A stretch of 64,000 nucleotides of DNA from Motiliproteus sp036960405 (GCA_036960405.1 JBALWS010000005.1:22181-86180), one strand, 5' to 3'; shown: positions 34,055-43,748, numbered from the stretch's first letter. Translations and numbers: made by a program. The notes: generated by a model from the letters alone, not told the origin.

Positions 34055-34165
34055 GAGGATCGCCTCCCGCGGTAATCACCGCAACCGACCCTGAAGGCCA
34101 CATAAGTAACTGCTGCATAATTAGGCTCCTTCGCCTGAATAAATAATTGTTATCGACTTAGGTAT

Positions 34166-34181
34166 TACAATGTTCGTGCCA
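34166..34181 (-). promoter_or_regulatory. Sigma-54 (-24/-12) promoter of norCB
   Basis: On the minus strand, TGGCAC (34181-34176), 5 bp, then TTGTA (34170-34166). This matches the TGGCAC-N5-TTGCA consensus at all but one position. It faces norC and is paired with a divergent sigma-54 activator gene, norR. An AACAAT-N6-ATTGTT inverted repeat (34181-34198) abuts it. Confidence 0.85.
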
Positions 34182-34220
34182 ACAATTAAAGCATTGTTTT
34201 AAATGGCTTTATTTATAACG

Positions 34221-34235
34221 TTGTAATATTGACAA
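34221..34235. promoter_or_regulatory. NorR enhancer site, TTGT-N7-ACAA
   Basis: A palindrome with GT-N7-AC at its core (34223-34233), the half-site spacing reported for NorR binding sites. It lies about 40 bp upstream of the -24 element and about 40 bp before norR. Characterised norR enhancers have three such sites; only one clean copy is visible here. Confidence 0.6.
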
Positions 34236-34274
34236 CCGAGAGTATGATGTCATTACGATAACACGGATATCAAA

Positions 34275-35849
34275 ATGACAACGCGCACCTTCTTCGATAC
34301 GCTGACGTCTATCGTCACCGACCTGTCACGCGACCTGCCTGCCGAACAGCGTTACCGCAACTTGCTAGAAGCGCTGCTAAAACTGTATCCCTGCGATGCG
34401 GCGGCGCTGCTCAAACTCGAAGGCAAGCAGCTGCGACCGCTGGCATTCGAAGGCCTCAGCCTCGACACCCTCGGTCGCCGCTTCGAGGTAACGGAGCACC
34501 CGCGGCTGGCCAAGCTGCTGCACTCGCGTGAACCGATTCGATTCGAAGCCAGTTCGCCGCTACCCGACCCTTACGATGGCCTGGTCGCCAACCAAGACAT
34601 GCAGCTGCACGTACACGACTGTATGGGCGCGTCGCTGTATATCGACGATCTGCCCTGGGGCGTACTGACACTGGATGCGATAGACCCCGGCACCTTCGAC
34701 CCGATCGACCCGGTCGAGCTGCGCACCTTTATCAGCCTCACCGAAGCCACGGTCAAAGCGGCCGACCGGATGGATGCGTTGGCCGCCAAGGCCGAGCGGC
34801 AACAGTTGGTCGCGCGCACCCTGATGGATGAAAAAGATGCCGAGTCGGAGATGATCGGTACCAGCACGGTGATGGAAAAACTGAAGCAGGAGGTCTCGAT
34901 CGTTGCTCAATCGCACCTGTCGGTGCTGGTCCAAGGCGAAACCGGGGTTGGTAAGGAACTGGTGGCCCGGCAGATTCACTACCAGTCACAACGCAGCCAA
35001 AATCCGTTAGTGCAGATCAACTGTGCCGCGTTACCGGAAAACCTGGCCGAGAGCGAACTGTTCGGCCACGTTAAAGGGGCGTTTTCCGGCGCAGGAACCG
35101 ATCGGGCCGGTAAGTTTGAGATCGCCGACGGCGGCACCCTGTTTCTGGATGAGATAGGCGAACTACCGCTCAGCATCCAAGCCAAGCTACTGCGCGCGCT
35201 GCAAAGCGGCGAGATTCAACGCGTGGGGCGTGACCAGCCGCTACAGGTAGATGTCCGCATCGTTGCCGCCACCAACCGCGACCTGCAACAGGAGGTCAAC
35301 GCCGGACGCTTCCGCGCCGACCTGTACCACCGCCTGAGCGTCTACCCGCTGCTCGTTCCGCCACTGCGAGAGCGCCAGCAAGATGTGCTGCAACTGGCAG
35401 GCTACCTGCTCGAGGTAGACCAACGACGGCTCGGCGCGCAGGGCTTACGCTTGTCCGAAGATGCCAAGTTAATCCTGCTCAGTTATCCCTGGCCCGGCAA
35501 CGTTCGCGAGCTCGGTCACCTGCTCAGCCGCGCTGCGCTGAAAGCGATCACCAGTCAAGGCCGCGACAGCCGCACCATCATCATCGCCGCCAGCCATCTG
35601 GGGTTGGACGCGAGTGATTGGAATGAGATAACGCTCGATAAGCCCAGTGGCGCGGCCGTGCTGGCGCCCGCTACCAGCATGGCTCAAGAAGTCAGCCTGA
35701 AACAGGCAACCGAACAGTTTCAGCGCCAATTGATCGAGGCAGTATTGACCCAACACCAAGGCAATCAAGCGGCCGCAGCACGGCAACTAGGGATACACCG
35801 CAGCAATTTTTACCGGCTACTGCAGCGTTACCAGATCCAGCCAAAGTGA
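34275..35849 (+). CDS. norR: NO-responsive sigma-54 activator NorR
   Basis: A 524-residue bacterial enhancer-binding protein. The N-terminal GAF domain (about 20-170) would hold the NO-sensing mononuclear iron. The AAA+ domain (about 195-430) has Walker A GETGVGKE, Walker B TLFLDEIGE and arginine-finger segments. The sigma-54 contact loop reads GAFSGA rather than the canonical GAFTGA. The C-terminal Fis-type helix-turn-helix (GNQAAAARQLGIHRSNFYRLL) binds DNA. It is divergent from norC with the cognate promoter between them. Confidence 0.93.
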   Translation: MTTRTFFDTLTSIVTDLSRDLPAEQRYRNLLEALLKLYPCDAAALLKLEGKQLRPLAFEGLSLDTLGRRFEVTEHPRLAKLLHSREPIRFEASSPLPDPYDGLVANQDMQLHVHDCMGASLYIDDLPWGVLTLDAIDPGTFDPIDPVELRTFISLTEATVKAADRMDALAAKAERQQLVARTLMDEKDAESEMIGTSTVMEKLKQEVSIVAQSHLSVLVQGETGVGKELVARQIHYQSQRSQNPLVQINCAALPENLAESELFGHVKGAFSGAGTDRAGKFEIADGGTLFLDEIGELPLSIQAKLLRALQSGEIQRVGRDQPLQVDVRIVAATNRDLQQEVNAGRFRADLYHRLSVYPLLVPPLRERQQDVLQLAGYLLEVDQRRLGAQGLRLSEDAKLILLSYPWPGNVRELGHLLSRAALKAITSQGRDSRTIIIAASHLGLDASDWNEITLDKPSGAAVLAPATSMAQEVSLKQATEQFQRQLIEAVLTQHQGNQAAAARQLGIHRSNFYRLLQRYQIQPK

Positions 35850-36044
35850 AAAACAACAGACTTAGTCGCGTGTTATAGAAGAAACGAAAAAATCCAACCC
35901 TCGACAAACACATGACTCAAATCAACGACCGCTTATACCCTAGGACTTCTAAGTCTTTTACCTATAGCTCCATTCAGTTGAGCTGATTAACCTATCATCA
36001 CTAGCTTTAGTTTCATGCGTTAGATGTTGTGCAACGGAGGCGGC

Positions 36045-37844
36045 ATGGTTAGGCTCATCTCCAAATCAGATTTCCCCATAGAACGGTCGATACGCCAGAT
36101 AATTCTACCGCTGGTGATACTGATCACCGCTGTCGCAGCATCCATCCTCGCTATCGTTTACTACAGCATCGAGAAAGCCGACGTCGAGGCCAAGCTCTCA
36201 TCCGAAAAACACGTTAGCGATATACTGAGGGACAAACGCAATCAGCTCGCCACTCTAGCTAAAGACTATGGCTATTGGGACGACACCATAAGAAACGCCT
36301 TTTACACTCAAGACTCTGACTGGATTTATCGCAATTTAGGCCGCTACCTAACCGATACGTTTTATATTTCCGAACTGCTCATTGTTGACGAGCAAAACCA
36401 GCCGGTTTTATCACTGCAGGATGGTGAACCGCTTGGCCAGCAGAACAGACTAGATATCGAAGGAGGCCTGAGCGAACTGGTCGAGCTGGCTCGACAATCG
36501 GGTCCGATACCGGTTCCGGTGTCCACAATGCTGCTGGTCGATGGCCTGCCGGCGTTGGTCGGCGCATCGGTGCTGGCGGCTGAACAGCCAGGTTCGGTAG
36601 AGCTGCCAACGCCGCGCCCGGTCCTTATTCTGGCCAAACGCTTCGATCAGTTACGGCTCTCGCAACTATCCGAAAGCTTTGGTTTAGCAGAGCTACAACT
36701 AAAACAGCAAGAGAGCGCTCAAGTCCTAGAGAATCCTGCATCTATCGAAATACACGCATTGGATCAACGTTTACTCGGCAACCTCATTTGGCAGCCCAGT
36801 CAACCCGGTGCGCTCGTTCTCGGTTTTATCAAGACACCGTTGATCATCACGCTAGCGTTAATCGCGCTGCTGAGCATCCTGATCTTCAGCGTTTTTTTGC
36901 AATCGACCCGGCGGCTGGCCGACACCCATAAGATGATGTCCAGGCTGTCCAGTGCGATCGAGCAAACCAACAGTGCGGTCCTAATTGGTAATCGCTCAGG
37001 CACTCTGGAATACGCTAATTCAGAATTTTTCAAGCTGTTCCAGCCCGCCGCTGACAACACTCCGGTCAGCAAAATATCGGCCCTGCTGCCTGCGGAAAAG
37101 TTTCCCCGGTTGTATCGGGCGCTGATGTCAGCGCTCAACGAACAAGCCAGCTGGGCGGGAGAGTTTGAGCACCTGACCGCGCAGGGAACCGCACGGTGGA
37201 TACACGCGACCATAACGCCAATCAAAGAGGGCGAGCGCTGCTCCCACGTCGTTTGCGTTGCCACCGATATTAGCGAAATGAAGCAAGCTTTTGACGAAAT
37301 GGCTCACCTCGCCTCGCACGATGCGCTGACAGGGCTGGTCAATCGACGTCTTTTTAGCGAACTACTCGAGCAAGCGATGCACCTATCCAAACGCGATGGC
37401 AGCCACTACGCCTTGCTCTATCTCGACCTCGATCGATTTAAGCAGATCAACGATACCTGGGGACACACGGCAGGCGACCAGCTACTCACCACCGTCGCGA
37501 CACGGCTCAAAGAAAATGTACGGGAATCGGATGTAATTGCCCGGATCGGCGGCGACGAATTCGTTGTCCTACTGCACAACATCGACAACCGCTCACACGT
37601 CGAGCAAACCACCATCGGCATCCTGAGGCACTTGACCCAGCCGATAGAGATTGGCGGCCACCCGGTTAACATCAGCGCCAGTGCCGGTATCGCGCTAATT
37701 CCTAAGGACGGCCTTGATCCGCACGTGATCACCAAGCGCGCCGACCTGGCGCTGTATCAGAGTAAAAGACATGGCGGCAATGCCTACCACTTTTTCCGGG
37801 AAGATATGGAACAAAACCCGTTAACCGATGACTATCAGATCTAG
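36045..37844 (+). CDS. CHASE4-PAS-GGDEF diguanylate cyclase
   Basis: A 599-residue membrane protein. TM1 (about 15-38), a periplasmic CHASE4-type domain with the DYGYWDDTI signature (about 69-77), TM2 (about 262-284), a PAS domain (about 300-415) and a GGDEF domain (about 425-590). The active-site GGDEF motif is intact and the RESD five residues before it is a product-inhibition I-site, so it should make c-di-GMP with feedback control. I chose the ATG at 36045, preceded by GGAGGCGGC; another ATG lies seven codons earlier. It is a single gene. The signal is unknown. Confidence 0.9.
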   Translation: MVRLISKSDFPIERSIRQIILPLVILITAVAASILAIVYYSIEKADVEAKLSSEKHVSDILRDKRNQLATLAKDYGYWDDTIRNAFYTQDSDWIYRNLGRYLTDTFYISELLIVDEQNQPVLSLQDGEPLGQQNRLDIEGGLSELVELARQSGPIPVPVSTMLLVDGLPALVGASVLAAEQPGSVELPTPRPVLILAKRFDQLRLSQLSESFGLAELQLKQQESAQVLENPASIEIHALDQRLLGNLIWQPSQPGALVLGFIKTPLIITLALIALLSILIFSVFLQSTRRLADTHKMMSRLSSAIEQTNSAVLIGNRSGTLEYANSEFFKLFQPAADNTPVSKISALLPAEKFPRLYRALMSALNEQASWAGEFEHLTAQGTARWIHATITPIKEGERCSHVVCVATDISEMKQAFDEMAHLASHDALTGLVNRRLFSELLEQAMHLSKRDGSHYALLYLDLDRFKQINDTWGHTAGDQLLTTVATRLKENVRESDVIARIGGDEFVVLLHNIDNRSHVEQTTIGILRHLTQPIEIGGHPVNISASAGIALIPKDGLDPHVITKRADLALYQSKRHGGNAYHFFREDMEQNPLTDDYQI

Positions 37845-37872
37845 GAAACCGGCCAACAAGCCCTCGGGCAGA

Positions 37873-40155
37873 TCAGTAACCAAACTTTGATAACAAACCG
37901 TACTGAGCATTAATCGGCTCTTCGCCCTCTGCCCGCAACACTCTGCGATACGAGCCATCGGTAAGCAGGTCCCAGGCCTGGGTATTATCCTGCAGATACA
38001 GATCCAGATCTTTAAGCGCCCGTTGCGCTTGCTTGGCGTTCAGCAGCGGAAAACAGGTTTCAACCCGGTTGAGCATATTACGCTCCATGAAGTCGGCGCT
38101 GGAACAGTAAACCTGCGGATCGCCGTCATTGAGAAACCAGTAAGTACGGCTGTGTTCAAGAAACCTGCCGATAATCGAGCGCACCCGGATCGTCTCCGAC
38201 ACCCCTTTTACGCTCGGTCGCAGACAACACATCCCCCGCACAATCAGATCAATCTCGACCCCGGCTTGCGAAGCCTTGTATAGGGCTTTAATCAATCGAG
38301 GTTCGGTCAAACCATTCACCTTAATAATGATCCGGGCGCTCTTTCCCTCCTTGGCATTGCGGGCCTCGTTGGCGATCATCTCAATCAGCGTCTTGTGCAG
38401 TGTGAACGGCGCATTCAGCAACCGTTTCAAGCGCAGAATCTTGCCCATTCCGGTGAGCTGCTGAAACATCTTCTGAACATCCCCACCGACTTCGGGGTTG
38501 CAGGTCAGCAAGCTGTAATCGGTATAGATGCGAGCATTGCCCGAATGATAGTTGCCGGTACCCAGGTGAACATAGTTAACAAACCGGCCCTCTTCGCGGC
38601 GCACAATCAATGCCATCTTAGCGTGAGTTTTGTACCCCACCACGCCGTATACCACCAACGCGCCGGCCTCCTGCAAACGGCTGGCTAAGGCCAGGTTATT
38701 GGCCTCATCGAAACGCGCCCGCAACTCAATGACCGCGGTGACCTCTTTGCCATTACGCGCGGCATCCACCAAGGCGGTGACAATTTCAGAATCGGCACCG
38801 GTACGGTACAGTGTTTGTCGAATCGACAGCACCTTCGGATCACTGGCAGCCAGACGCAGCAGATCTAATACCGGGGTAAAGGACTCAAAAGGATGATGCA
38901 ACAGCACATCACCTTGCTTAAGAGCTTCAAACAGGTTGCCATTTGAGCGCAAACGTTTGGGTAAACCCGGGCTGAACGGGGCATATTTCAATTCGGGATG
39001 ATCGATCAACTCGATCATGCTCATCATCCGGGTTAAGTTGACCGGACCGGGGACCAGATACAGCTCGTCAACGGTCAGGTTGTACTGCGTTAACAGGAAC
39101 TTAACCAAGGGTTCGGGGCACTTTTCGGTGACCTCCAACCGCACCGCATCGCCATAATGGCGACTGTGCAGCTCCCCCTTAAGGGTCAAGGCCAGATCTT
39201 CGACCTCATTTTGATCAAAATCCAGATCCGCATTACGGGTCAACCGAAACTGGTAGGACCCCTGAACCGTCATGCCCGGAAACAACTCGTCGGCAAACTC
39301 ATGAATAATCGATGACAAAAACACAAGATTATCGCCATCGTCAGGGCAGACTTCCTCAGGCATCCGAATCACCCGCGGCAACGAACGCGGGGCAGGAATA
39401 ATCGCCATCCCGCTGTCTCGGCCAAAGGCATCTTTGCCATCGAGTTGAACAATAAAATTGAGACTCTTGTTGACTAGCCGTGGAAACGGATGCGATGGAT
39501 CGAGCCCCAGCGGGCTAATCACCGGCTGAATATGATCCTGAAAATAGCCTTTGATCCACGCGCGCTGCGGCGGCGTCCATTCTTGGCGGCGCAGGAAAAA
39601 AATACGGTTGTCGTTAAGCGCGGGAAACAACACCTCGTTGAGAATTTTATACTGCCGAGTAACCAGCTCGTGACAGCGCGAACACAACTCTTGCAACACC
39701 TCTTTGGGGTGCATGCTATCCGCGCCAGATTGTTCACGCCCAAACTGAACTTGATGACGCAACTCGGCCACCCGGATCTCAAAAAACTCATCCAGATTGC
39801 TAGAAAAGATCAGCAGGAACATCAGCCGTTCCATCAAAGGGTGGCTCTCATCCAATGACTGATCGAGCACCCGGCTATTGAACTCAAGATGACTCAGATG
39901 GCGGTTAATGTAGTATTGGCTATCGTTAAGATCCGGCGTATCAGCCGCTAGCGGCACTACCGAAGGCACCACCTCCAACTCGATACTGGCAACCACCTCC
40001 TCAGCAGTGGAATGAGATTGAGGTTCTACTGCTTCAGACTCTACGGATTGAGGGCCTGCGGTTTGAGGACCTGCGGATTGAACGCTGGCTTGATCCGTAT
40101 TGGCTACTGCCAACTCTGCGCCTGCTACAACGTCTTCCGAATTCGCTACCGTCAT
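37873..40155 (-). CDS. ppk1: Polyphosphate kinase 1
   Basis: A 760-residue PPK1 that polymerises ATP gamma-phosphate into polyphosphate. The core starts near residue 75 (YYINRHLSHLEFN) and includes FSSNLDEFFEIRV, the autophosphorylated histidine in YKTHAKMALI and the second active-site histidine in LEHSRTYWF. Before it lies a roughly 70-residue Ala/Val/Gln/Ser-rich extension with short internal repeats (AGPQ twice), not part of the fold. GGAGG precedes the ATG at 40155; an upstream extension to 40200 is non-canonical. CHAD and SixA genes follow upstream. Confidence 0.93.
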   Translation of the reverse strand: MTVANSEDVVAGAELAVANTDQASVQSAGPQTAGPQSVESEAVEPQSHSTAEEVVASIELEVVPSVVPLAADTPDLNDSQYYINRHLSHLEFNSRVLDQSLDESHPLMERLMFLLIFSSNLDEFFEIRVAELRHQVQFGREQSGADSMHPKEVLQELCSRCHELVTRQYKILNEVLFPALNDNRIFFLRRQEWTPPQRAWIKGYFQDHIQPVISPLGLDPSHPFPRLVNKSLNFIVQLDGKDAFGRDSGMAIIPAPRSLPRVIRMPEEVCPDDGDNLVFLSSIIHEFADELFPGMTVQGSYQFRLTRNADLDFDQNEVEDLALTLKGELHSRHYGDAVRLEVTEKCPEPLVKFLLTQYNLTVDELYLVPGPVNLTRMMSMIELIDHPELKYAPFSPGLPKRLRSNGNLFEALKQGDVLLHHPFESFTPVLDLLRLAASDPKVLSIRQTLYRTGADSEIVTALVDAARNGKEVTAVIELRARFDEANNLALASRLQEAGALVVYGVVGYKTHAKMALIVRREEGRFVNYVHLGTGNYHSGNARIYTDYSLLTCNPEVGGDVQKMFQQLTGMGKILRLKRLLNAPFTLHKTLIEMIANEARNAKEGKSARIIIKVNGLTEPRLIKALYKASQAGVEIDLIVRGMCCLRPSVKGVSETIRVRSIIGRFLEHSRTYWFLNDGDPQVYCSSADFMERNMLNRVETCFPLLNAKQAQRALKDLDLYLQDNTQAWDLLTDGSYRRVLRAEGEEPINAQYGLLSKFGY

Positions 40156-40238
40156 GCCCGTATCCTCCACTGTTTTCACGACCCCACTCCAGCCTACCAC
40201 CCTTAAGTTACAAATAGATAACTAGCATCAACTGCTGA

Positions 40239-41105
40239 TCAATAATCAACACCACTGACATAGTTACCGACTAGATTGCCGACCTGTAACTGCCGATATC
40301 GAAGCAGAGCGTCCTGCAACACCGTCTGCTCAGCCTGGTTCATATTTGGGGGCTTCAGAGCGGGCAGCCACTGCAGCAGGTTATCCAGATCATGAATATC
40401 ACCCAGCTTCGCTGCCAACTTCTTAAACTGGAGTTGCTCAGTACAAGGGACACTCAATCCAATCGACGCCAGCATCTGACCTTGGTAATAGCGCACTTTC
40501 ACTCGCTTACGCCAATAATGGAATACCGCTGCCTGCTGCTGCGCAAGGGCTATTTTGGCCGCCCGTTGCTGGCGCTCGTCACTGCCCCCCAACGCCTGTT
40601 CCAACCCAAAATCCGAAGGCCATTGCAGCGGCAGCATTAACGCCGCTTGCTGAGCCAGCAAATCTAGCAATCGTAGCTTGTCTGGTTGCTCAATCGTCAA
40701 TGGCAAGCGCTCCAACCAGCAACCCAATCGCAACAGTGACGGGATCGCCGCGGCCAGTTCTCCCCCCTGCCAGCGACTGGCCAGCGAATAACAGAGCAGT
40801 GGCAGCACCTGCGCATCCCGCGTTTCCGATAACAGACCCGATAGCTGCCGCAACTGTTGATTTGCCTGAACCGCCAATGGCTTAAAGTCGGTCTGCCGCC
40901 AGAGTCGCCACCAGGCCCGCAACCGTTTACTCAGTACCCGAACATCGTGCACCGGCTCCGTTTCCAACCAGCCATCGCTACTCAGCAACCTTCCGATCTC
41001 ATCCTGGCAGGCTGTTGCCAAACCTAACAACGACTCCGGCTCTATTTCCAACGGGACGGCTTGCGACGGTTTGGCTGGCACCACAAAGACACCCTCTGAG
41101 GTCAT
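40239..41105 (-). CDS. CHAD domain protein
   Basis: A 288-residue protein made of the CHAD helical domain (about 20-280). The conserved basic/histidine positions occur in PVHDVRVLSKRLRAWWRLW, and again in HYWRKRVKVRYY, as expected for the positively charged pocket. CHAD domains bind polyphosphate and localise to granules, so its position 83 bp upstream of ppk1 on the same strand is meaningful. I chose the ATG at 41105; a TTG six codons earlier is possible. No CYTH phosphatase domain is attached. Confidence 0.82.
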   Translation of the reverse strand: MTSEGVFVVPAKPSQAVPLEIEPESLLGLATACQDEIGRLLSSDGWLETEPVHDVRVLSKRLRAWWRLWRQTDFKPLAVQANQQLRQLSGLLSETRDAQVLPLLCYSLASRWQGGELAAAIPSLLRLGCWLERLPLTIEQPDKLRLLDLLAQQAALMLPLQWPSDFGLEQALGGSDERQQRAAKIALAQQQAAVFHYWRKRVKVRYYQGQMLASIGLSVPCTEQLQFKKLAAKLGDIHDLDNLLQWLPALKPPNMNQAEQTVLQDALLRYRQLQVGNLVGNYVSGVDY

Positions 41106-41149
41106 AACGACTACGCTTAACAACAGGTTCAGCCATCAACGACACGGCC

Positions 41150-41647
41150 ATGAAACGACTGATCTTAATCCGCCACGCTAAATCCAGCTGGAAGCAACCG
41201 CAGCTCAGCGACCACGAGCGTCCGCTGAACAAACGGGGTAAACGAAGTATAGAACTGATGCGACAGCATCTGGCAAAGCAACCTCCCAAGTTAGAGATGC
41301 TATACAGCAGCAGCGCTACGCGAGCACTAACGACTGCCGTCGGGCTTGCCGACGCTGTATCGATTGATGGCCAAGTAGAAATTGCCGATACGCTGTATGA
41401 TTTCGATTGGCAGCCGATATGGCGATTTCTTAGCCATCAGCCCGATGCGCTATGCAGCCTGGCATTGGTCGGGCACAACCCAGCATTGCAACAGCTTTAC
41501 CAACAAATAACCCTGGAAACGCTCGACCACCTGCCTACCTGCGGCCTGCTTGAATTAGAGCTTGAGATAGAGAGCTGGGATCAACTCGCTGCTGGCTGCG
41601 GACAATTGAGTCAATCTATATTCCCGAAACAACTGCTCGACAGGTAA
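41150..41647 (+). CDS. sixA: Phosphohistidine phosphatase SixA
   Basis: A 165-residue histidine phosphatase. The catalytic RHA motif (LILIRHAKSSW, His9) and the second histidine in LALVGHNPALQQL (about residue 107) are intact. SixA removes phosphate from phosphohistidine of phosphorelay proteins and of the nitrogen-PTS. It is divergent from the CHAD gene with only 44 bp between starts. SixA-CHAD-PPK neighbourhoods suggest a link to phosphate storage, but that is inference. Confidence 0.87.
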   Translation: MKRLILIRHAKSSWKQPQLSDHERPLNKRGKRSIELMRQHLAKQPPKLEMLYSSSATRALTTAVGLADAVSIDGQVEIADTLYDFDWQPIWRFLSHQPDALCSLALVGHNPALQQLYQQITLETLDHLPTCGLLELELEIESWDQLAAGCGQLSQSIFPKQLLDR

Positions 41648-41652
41648 AGAGG

Positions 41653-41931
41653 CTATTCGCTATCCGTCGGCTTTCGCTCTCCCGCATCGGTCTGGGCCTG
41701 CCTTAGCAGCGCGATCCCTTTTTTACGCTGCGAATGCACCAAGTCAATCTTCAACTGCAACTTGTCTCGGCGGGCACTGTTTTGCTCCCGCTCAAGCTCG
41801 GCCAGCATTTTTTTCTCTTTCAGACGAAGCTGTTCCAGCACCTCGTTGAGCGACTGCTGGGTCTGCTGGTTGTTGCGAATATCAGCATCAAACATGGCTC
41901 GAATTCGATTGATTAGTTTTTTGGTTTTCAC
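41653..41931 (-). CDS. Small coiled-coil protein of unknown function
   Basis: A 92-residue, highly charged helical protein (about 35% Lys/Arg/Glu) with heptad-like leucines in LNEVLEQLRLKEKKMLAELEREQ. It has no signal or membrane segment. Its start overlaps the end of the Na/Pi cotransporter gene by 4 bp (ATGA), so it is translationally coupled to it and may associate with its cytoplasmic PhoU-like part. No family recognised. Confidence 0.65.
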   Translation of the reverse strand: MKTKKLINRIRAMFDADIRNNQQTQQSLNEVLEQLRLKEKKMLAELEREQNSARRDKLQLKIDLVHSQRKKGIALLRQAQTDAGERKPTDSE

Positions 41932-43748
41932 ATCACCCTCCGAGCCTGTTCGGCAGCGCCAAGTACTTCATTAAGTTCCGCATCGTCTAACGAGAGCTCC
42001 CGCTCTACCGAGCTGCGTTTGCGCTCGCCTTGGGTAAATAGCGTCGTTGCCATCGCTAGCAAACTGTCATGAATATCAGCAACGTAGCTCGAATCATTGA
42101 TCAAAGAACTCCCCATCTGCGGCGTGATATGCCCTTCACGTATCAACTGATAAAAACGCAGGTTCTGCTTCTGATCCCACTCCAACTGCTCCAGCTTGAT
42201 CTCATCCAATACCAGCAATGAGCTCTCTTCGGGGTCTTGACTTCGAATCTGCTCCAGTTGACGTAGCAGCTCCGCTACCCGAATACGCAACTGGTTGTAT
42301 TCACGCCGAATGTGGTAATTATCAGACAACAGATAACGCAGCATGTTCTTCTGCAGATGTTTACAGGCCTTTACGGCCTCAACGATATGGGTATTGGCGT
42401 CGCGCAGCCAATGCAGGGTGCCTGACTGCTGCTCCTTCCAGGTAAAGGCGGCATCGCTGATAAACGCAATAATGGCGCTAAACAAACTCTTAATGCGCCG
42501 CTGGTACAGATCGTCGATATTGACCTGGGGGATCTTGTTTTGGGCATTCAACGGCTTTTCTAGGTCAACATCGGCCAGCACCTGCCCCTTACTCATTCCC
42601 AAACCGCTAATAATAATATCGCGAGCGTTGTCGTAAACCCGGTTGGTTTCCTGGCGCACCGCCTCGACAGCGGTATCAGGAAACTGAACCGCCGAAGGTA
42701 CGATATACTGCGGCTGTTCGATTTCGACAATTTCATCCTTAATCAACCGTTCCAACAACACCACCATCTTACCGATCAATGGCAGCATCAGCGCCACCCC
42801 CAGCAGATTGAAGATGGTGTGGAAAACCGCCAGTTTAAGGGTGTAATTGTCACTATCGATGCCCAGCCATAGGCTAAGCCAATCGACTGTTTGAACCAAC
42901 GGGCTGATCAGCGCAATCGCCACCACCCCGGTAGTGACATTAAAGATAAGGTGCGCGCCGGCCAAACGACGCCCCTGCGCGTTGGAGCCCATCGCTCCGA
43001 TAATGGCGGTAATTGTGGTACCAACATTGGCGCCGATCGCCAACGCCAACGCATTTTCGTAACTGATCTGCCCCGATGACAGGGCGGTAATAATCAACAC
43101 CAAGGTGGCGTGGCTCGATTGCATCACCACCGTCGCCAAGGTACCAATCGCAGCATAAAGAAACAGGCCAGGGTAACCGGGTACCGCGTAGGCCGCCAAA
43201 TCGAAGCTATCTTTGAAAGCCTCAAAGCCCTCTTTCATGTAGTGAATGCCGAGGAACAGAAATCCTAACCCAGCCAGAACGTAGCCGATCCCTTTAAGGT
43301 GCGAAGCCTTCTGAAACAGCAAGATCACCCCGAACACCAGCATCGGCATCGCGTAAGCGGACAGTTTTACCTTGAGACCGAAGCCCGCCACCAGCCAAGC
43401 ACCGGTTGTGGTGCCAAGGTTGGCGCCAAAGATGATACCGATACCTTCGCTCAACCCGAGCAGACCGGCACTCATAAAGGAGATAGTGATAACCGATACC
43501 AATGAGCTGGACTGCATCAGGGTGGTGGTCAAGACACCAAACCCGACACTTTTCCAGAGTCGGTCGGTGGAGCGTTTAAGCACCTTCTCAAGTACCCCGC
43601 CGGAGAAAGCGCGAAACCCCTCCTCCAACGACAACATGCCAAACAGAAACACCGCGACCCCGGCGGAGATCGCTTTAAAATCAGGGCTGATCCAAAAGCC
43701 GTAAGCCAGCAATATAAAAATAGAAGGTAACAACGCTTTACGTAGCAT
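41928..43748 (-). CDS. Na/Pi cotransporter family protein with PhoU-like C-terminus
   Basis: A 606-residue membrane protein. Two inverted NptA-type repeats hold the paired QSSS motifs (TTLMQSSSLVSVIT, about 76-89; VVMQSSHATLVLI, second copy) and GANLGTTTGAWL/GANVGTTITAII segments for substrate and Na binding. About eight helices end near residue 335, followed by a cytoplasmic helical PhoU-like domain (about 355-590). It imports phosphate with Na. Proximity to ppk1 and CHAD fits phosphate storage. I chose the ATG at 43748; a TTG nine codons earlier is possible. Confidence 0.88.
   Translation of the reverse strand: MLRKALLPSIFILLAYGFWISPDFKAISAGVAVFLFGMLSLEEGFRAFSGGVLEKVLKRSTDRLWKSVGFGVLTTTLMQSSSLVSVITISFMSAGLLGLSEGIGIIFGANLGTTTGAWLVAGFGLKVKLSAYAMPMLVFGVILLFQKASHLKGIGYVLAGLGFLFLGIHYMKEGFEAFKDSFDLAAYAVPGYPGLFLYAAIGTLATVVMQSSHATLVLIITALSSGQISYENALALAIGANVGTTITAIIGAMGSNAQGRRLAGAHLIFNVTTGVVAIALISPLVQTVDWLSLWLGIDSDNYTLKLAVFHTIFNLLGVALMLPLIGKMVVLLERLIKDEIVEIEQPQYIVPSAVQFPDTAVEAVRQETNRVYDNARDIIISGLGMSKGQVLADVDLEKPLNAQNKIPQVNIDDLYQRRIKSLFSAIIAFISDAAFTWKEQQSGTLHWLRDANTHIVEAVKACKHLQKNMLRYLLSDNYHIRREYNQLRIRVAELLRQLEQIRSQDPEESSLLVLDEIKLEQLEWDQKQNLRFYQLIREGHITPQMGSSLINDSSYVADIHDSLLAMATTLFTQGERKRSSVERELSLDDAELNEVLGAAEQARRVM

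Noticed and set aside
34181..34198. AACAAT-N6-ATTGTT considered as an FNR/Dnr box
   Set aside because: FNR-type sites are TTGAT-N4-ATCAA; both the half-site and the spacing differ. It is retained only as an unassigned repeat.
34456..34989. Several minus-strand frames within norR
   Set aside because: They are antisense to the conserved GAF and AAA+ regions and carry no motifs.
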